This document shows, piece by piece, positions 60,847 through 64,000 of a stretch of 64,000 nucleotides of DNA. Source of the DNA: JBALVT01 sp045110675 (GTDB lineage Bacteria > Pseudomonadota > Gammaproteobacteria > Pseudomonadales > Halieaceae); the NCBI GenBank assembly GCA_045110675.1, contig JBGCGJ010000017.1:248001-312000 (forward strand), given 5' to 3'. A program made the translations under genes and the position numbers. How positions within the stretch are numbered: the first letter of the stretch is position 1; each line of letters begins with the position of its first letter. The notes under the pieces were generated by a model, which did no database searches, was not told where the DNA came from, and worked only from the letters and a program-made list of their open reading frames with translations.

Positions 60847-61353
60847 TTAGTGAGTCGCTGCCTCAGCACCACCTTCAGCCGCCTGATTCTGCGCCTGAGT
60901 CAAAGCCTGCTGATAAAGCGCTTCAAAGTTAACCGGAGCCAACATAACAGGAGGAAAACCACCCTTCACGCAAAGCGAATCAATGTTCTCACGAGCATAG
61001 GGAAACAAAATATTGGGCGCTGCAGTACCCAAGACACGGCGTAAATCTTCACCTTCAAAACCGGTGATAAAAAAGATCCCCGCCTGTTGAACCTCAACCA
61101 GATAGGCCGTTTCATCTTCTACTTTGGCCGTGATAGTGATGGTCAGGACCACTTCGTAGTTTCCCTGCTCATCAATGAGGTCGCTCTTGGTATTGAGCTC
61201 AACGTCCACTTTAGGCTGCCACTGCTTCTTGAAGATATTGGGCGTGGAGGGTGACTCAAAGGACAGGTCCTTCGAAAAAATGCGCTGCATCACAAATTGT
61301 TGCTGCGGCTGTTCTGCTTGACCTGCTCCTGCCTGTACTTCTTCGTCTGCCAT
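60847..61353 (-). CDS. secB: Protein export chaperone SecB
   Basis: Tetrameric cytosolic chaperone that keeps preproteins unfolded for SecA. The 168-residue protein has the family segment FVMQRIFSKDLSFESPSTPNIF, NTKSDLIDEQGNYEVVLTITI and AAPNILFPYARENIDSLCVKGGFPP. The C-terminal tail is Ala/Gln-rich. It is followed by grxC upstream in the order grxC-secB, as in E. coli and Pseudomonas. Confidence 0.97.
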   Translation of the reverse strand: MADEEVQAGAGQAEQPQQQFVMQRIFSKDLSFESPSTPNIFKKQWQPKVDVELNTKSDLIDEQGNYEVVLTITITAKVEDETAYLVEVQQAGIFFITGFEGEDLRRVLGTAAPNILFPYARENIDSLCVKGGFPPVMLAPVNFEALYQQALTQAQNQAAEGGAEAATH

Positions 61354-61418
61354 GTTCGTAATCTCCGTAACGGTTGTGTTAGTTATTCTGTATCGCTTGC
61401 CAGAACGCTAGCTGCGGC

Positions 61419-61679
61419 TCAGCTCGCCTGCAGCAGGCTGTCGAGCTGGCCCTGACGATTGAGCAAATTCAAATCATCGAATCCGCCGATATGCTGGTCT
61501 CCAATCCAGATCTGAGGCACTGTATTGCGCCCGCTGAGCTGCATCATTTCCTGACGCAGTTCATTGCGCCCATCCACGGCGATATCCTGATAGTCGACAT
61601 TTTTGTCATCCAGCAAGCTTCTGGCCGCCATACAATAGGGGCAGAAGCGGGTGGTATACATCTTTACTTGCTTGGACAT
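61419..61679 (-). CDS. grxC: Glutaredoxin 3
   Basis: Small thiol-disulfide oxidoreductase of 86 residues. The dithiol active site is TTRFCPYCMAARSLL (CPYC), followed by RNTVPQIWIGDQHIGGFDDL with the cis-Pro motif TVP and GGFDD. It begins 9 bp downstream of the rhodanese gene and is probably cotranscribed with it and secB. Confidence 0.97.
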   Translation of the reverse strand: MSKQVKMYTTRFCPYCMAARSLLDDKNVDYQDIAVDGRNELRQEMMQLSGRNTVPQIWIGDQHIGGFDDLNLLNRQGQLDSLLQAS

Positions 61680-61688
61680 GCTTGTGCG

Positions 61689-62102
61689 CTACTTAACTGT
61701 GGGGAGCTGAAGATTGCTCCATTCCATCATGCCGCCGCTCATCTTATAGACCCGCTCAAAACCGTTGGCTCTGAGTTGTTTACCTGCGGCACCTGACTGT
61801 TGACCCATCTTACAGACTAAAACAATGGGGCTGCTTTTGTGCTTTTCAAGCTCACCCAGTCGAGCCTCTACTTTACTGGCTGGAATATTCAGCGCCTCGA
61901 CGATATGTCCCACTTTATATTCCGCTGCATCGCGAAGATCCAGAAACACTCCATTTTCGGCGTTCACCAGATTGATCGCCTGTTGCGGAGACACTGAAGG
62001 CCCCGACTTACGAGATTCGTGAAATATCAGCATGATGACCACGGCGACAAGCGCCGCTACGAGGGTCCATTGCTGGCCTACAAATTCTAGAAACAATTCC
62101 AT
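61689..62102 (-). CDS. yibN: Membrane-anchored rhodanese-like protein (YibN type)
   Basis: A 137-residue protein with one N-terminal membrane helix (QWTLVAALVAVVIMLIF, about 10-28) and a cytoplasmic rhodanese domain (about 40-130). The active-site Cys lies in VCKMGQQSGAAGKQL; VFLDLRDAAEYKVGHI is the N-terminal signature. In E. coli yibN also neighbours grxC, secB and gpmI. The specific sulfur acceptor is unknown. Confidence 0.93.
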   Translation of the reverse strand: MELFLEFVGQQWTLVAALVAVVIMLIFHESRKSGPSVSPQQAINLVNAENGVFLDLRDAAEYKVGHIVEALNIPASKVEARLGELEKHKSSPIVLVCKMGQQSGAAGKQLRANGFERVYKMSGGMMEWSNLQLPTVK

Positions 62103-62313
62103 GGTTGTGTTCTGTCTATACCTTTTACGAGGTTTGCTGGGCAGTTAGCACCATGAAAACGCTCTGAACGTGATTTTACGAGCCTGGGGCTGCTCAAAAA
62201 GGCGGCAATTATACTGTGCTGCCTCCGATCAAGTCTATGTTATAAACCTCCAGACAAGGTAAAATGCCGCGGTCGAAAACCACCTGTTCAATTACCGCAC
62301 TTCTGGAAGAAAT

Positions 62314-63870
62314 ATGAGTCAATCTGGCAAATCACCCACAGCTCTTATCATTTTAGATGGCTGGGGGTACCGGGAAGAAATTCGCGACAATGCCATTGCC
62401 CAAGGTGCCACACCAAACTGGGACAGGTTATGGGAACAAGCGCCTCACACGCTCATTTCCGCCTCTGGTATGGACGTGGGCCTACCAGGCGGGCAAATGG
62501 GCAACTCCGAAGTCGGCCATATGAGTCTCGGTTCAGGGCGTGTGGTTTATCAAAACATCAGCAAAATCGATAAGGCCATTGAAGACGGCACTTTTAACAG
62601 CAATGCCGCCTATATTGACGCCATCGACAAAGCCAGTGCCAACAACGGTGCTGTGCACATATTTGGCTTGCTGTCCCCGGGTGGCGTCCACAGTCACGAA
62701 GACCAGATACTCGCCGCCATTAACTTAGCGGCACAACGAGGCAGTAAAAAAGTTTTCCTGCATGCGTTTCTCGATGGTCGTGATACGCCGCCGCGCAGCG
62801 CGGCGGAATCACTCCAAAAAGTTGAAGACCTGCTAAACGAATTGGGCTGCGGGAAAATCGCCAGCATTATCGGGCGCTACTACGCCATGGACAGAGACAG
62901 CCGCTGGGACCGAATTGAATACGCCTATGAAATGCTGACCGAAGGAAAATCCTCACATATAGCCACCTCGGCCCAGGCTGCATTGCAGGCCGCATACGAT
63001 CGCGATGAAAATGATGAGTTTGTGAAATCGACCGTTATCAGTGCATCGCAAGATCAGGCCGCAATGGTCCGCGATGGAGACTCGGTGCTGTTTATGAATT
63101 TCAGATCGGACCGCGCCAGGCAGCTAACACGCGCATTCGTGGACAAGGACTTCAATGAATTCGAGCGCAAAGTCGTGCCCGAACTTGCGGACTTTGTAAT
63201 GACCACCGAATACTCCGCCGATATCGACACCGCTATCGCCTTCCCCGCAGAGTCTCTGGATAATGTTCTGGGTGACTACCTCGCCCAACAGGGTAAAACT
63301 CAACTTCGTATCGCTGAGACGGAGAAGTACGCTCACGTGACATTCTTCTTCAGCGGTGGCCGAGAAGCGCTGTTTCCCGGTGAAGAGCGCATCATGATCC
63401 CATCCCCAGATGTCGCCACCTATGATCTAAAACCCGAGATGAGCGCGCCGGAGTTAACCGACAAACTGGTAGAAGCTATTCGCTCCAAAGAATATGACCT
63501 GATTGTATGCAACTACGCCAACGGAGATATGGTGGGCCATACAGGCATATTTGACGCCGCCGTCGCTGCGGTTGAAGCGCTGGATGAATGCATCGGTAGG
63601 GTAGAAGCAGCGCTTCTGGAAGTTGGCGGCCAGGCATTGATCACTGCAGACCACGGCAATTGCGAACAAATGGTCGATTACGATTCGGGGCAGCTACACA
63701 CCCAGCACACCACTGAGCTTGTGCCTTTGGTTTACATCGGCGAAAGAGTACTGACCCTGAAATCCTCAGACGGGAAACTGGCGGACATTGCGCCGACACT
63801 GCTGTCGCTGATGGCTATCTCACAACCGGAAGAAATGTCCGGTGTAGATCTTGTGGAGACCCCACGCTGA
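62314..63870 (+). CDS. gpmI: 2,3-bisphosphoglycerate-independent phosphoglycerate mutase GpmI
   Basis: Interconverts 3- and 2-phosphoglycerate in glycolysis, with two Mn ions. The 518 residues have ALIILDGWGYREEIRDNAIAQG near the N-terminus, the catalytic Ser in MGNSEVGHMSLGSGRVVYQ, LLSPGGVHSHEDQI, FLDGRDTPPRSA, and the metal-binding C-terminal NGDMVGHTGIFDAA and ADHGNCEQM. It is divergent from yibN across a 211-bp region and runs directly into the envC-like gene. Confidence 0.97.
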   Translation: MSQSGKSPTALIILDGWGYREEIRDNAIAQGATPNWDRLWEQAPHTLISASGMDVGLPGGQMGNSEVGHMSLGSGRVVYQNISKIDKAIEDGTFNSNAAYIDAIDKASANNGAVHIFGLLSPGGVHSHEDQILAAINLAAQRGSKKVFLHAFLDGRDTPPRSAAESLQKVEDLLNELGCGKIASIIGRYYAMDRDSRWDRIEYAYEMLTEGKSSHIATSAQAALQAAYDRDENDEFVKSTVISASQDQAAMVRDGDSVLFMNFRSDRARQLTRAFVDKDFNEFERKVVPELADFVMTTEYSADIDTAIAFPAESLDNVLGDYLAQQGKTQLRIAETEKYAHVTFFFSGGREALFPGEERIMIPSPDVATYDLKPEMSAPELTDKLVEAIRSKEYDLIVCNYANGDMVGHTGIFDAAVAAVEALDECIGRVEAALLEVGGQALITADHGNCEQMVDYDSGQLHTQHTTELVPLVYIGERVLTLKSSDGKLADIAPTLLSLMAISQPEEMSGVDLVETPR

Positions 63871-64000
63871 GCCCTGAGAAAACCAACGTTTACCCGAATT
63901 GGCAAGCGCTATTTGTTAGCTGCTTACTCTGGCTGCCAATCAACGGCCAGGCCCAGTCCGATGAAGAAAATACTCGTGCACAGCTCAAAGAGCTGAAGGA
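63867..64000 (+). CDS. envC: Probable murein hydrolase activator EnvC, N-terminal fragment cut by the window edge
   Basis: Only about 44 codons are visible. The frame that overlaps the gpmI stop reads WQALFVSCLLWLPINGQAQS, a signal peptide, followed by DEENTRAQLKELK, the beginning of the coiled coil expected for EnvC, which normally follows gpmI. No ATG, GTG or TTG is in frame in the visible stretch; a CTG at 63867 overlaps the gpmI stop (CTGA) and has a GGAG eight bases upstream. I take that CTG as the start. The identification rests on position and signal peptide because the LytM domain lies outside the window. Confidence 0.65.
   Translation, partial: MSPEKTNVYPNWQALFVSCLLWLPINGQAQSDEENTRAQLKELK

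Overview
The window is a gene-dense (over 90% coding), moderately GC-rich stretch of gammaproteobacterial chromosome. The gene content and order (pilMNOPQ-aroK-aroB, mrcA, maeB, rpmE/priA-argS-SPOR-hslVU, ubiEJB-hisIE-tatABC, serB-parC, thiI-glnA-ntrBC, secB-grxC-gpmI) closely match, block by block, the order I remember from Pseudomonas. The split transhydrogenase, NhaC antiporter and other details suggest a marine relative (for example a Cellvibrionales/Halieaceae-type lineage). This placement is inference from gene order; no rRNA is present. I see no prophage, intact insertion sequence, CRISPR array, tRNA or rRNA.

Layout: 1-4 kb, end of an SrkA-like kinase, a hexapeptide acyltransferase, a TrmB-like methyltransferase, cysE and hemE. 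4.2-10.9 kb (minus strand), aroB, aroK and the type IV pilus assembly genes pilQ, P, O, N, M. 11-15.3 kb, divergent mrcA (PBP1a), then maeB and rpmE. 15.5-29.5 kb (plus strand), priA, argS, a SPOR protein, hslVU, a DUF971 gene, ubiE/ubiJ/ubiB, hisI/hisE, tatABC and an MsbA-like ABC exporter, closed by a perfect bidirectional terminator. 29.5-32.4 kb, a three-gene NAD(P) transhydrogenase operon. 32.6-36.5 kb, an operon of a FAN1-like VRR-NUC nuclease and a helicase that carries its own apparent N-terminal nuclease domain. 36.7-41.3 kb, NhaC with a thioesterase, and elongation factor P with its two modification enzymes EpmA and EpmB. 41.4-49 kb, a FimW-like PilZ protein, serB, an AhpA/YtjB-family membrane protein, parC and a cyclic-nucleotide-domain protein. 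49.2-55.1 kb, slyD, elaA, dtd, typA, an AT-richer fkbM methyltransferase and thiI. 55.5-60.2 kb, the nitrogen regulon core glnA, a DUF4124 protein and ntrBC. 60.2-64 kb, trmL, secB, grxC, a rhodanese, gpmI and the start of envC.

Most genes are core metabolism, cell envelope and information processing. The points that stand out are: the nuclease-helicase plus VRR-NUC operon; a three-copy 26-bp tandem repeat running into the mrcA promoter; a 76-bp near-perfect palindrome between secB and trmL; NtrC operators with sigma-54 promoters in front of both glnA and ntrB; an apparent CTG start for envC; an HslV with a six-residue propeptide; and several degenerate-domain regulators (AhpA-like cyclase fold, cNMP-like protein). 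I did not find a clearly undescribed multi-gene system; the nuclease/helicase pair is the closest candidate.
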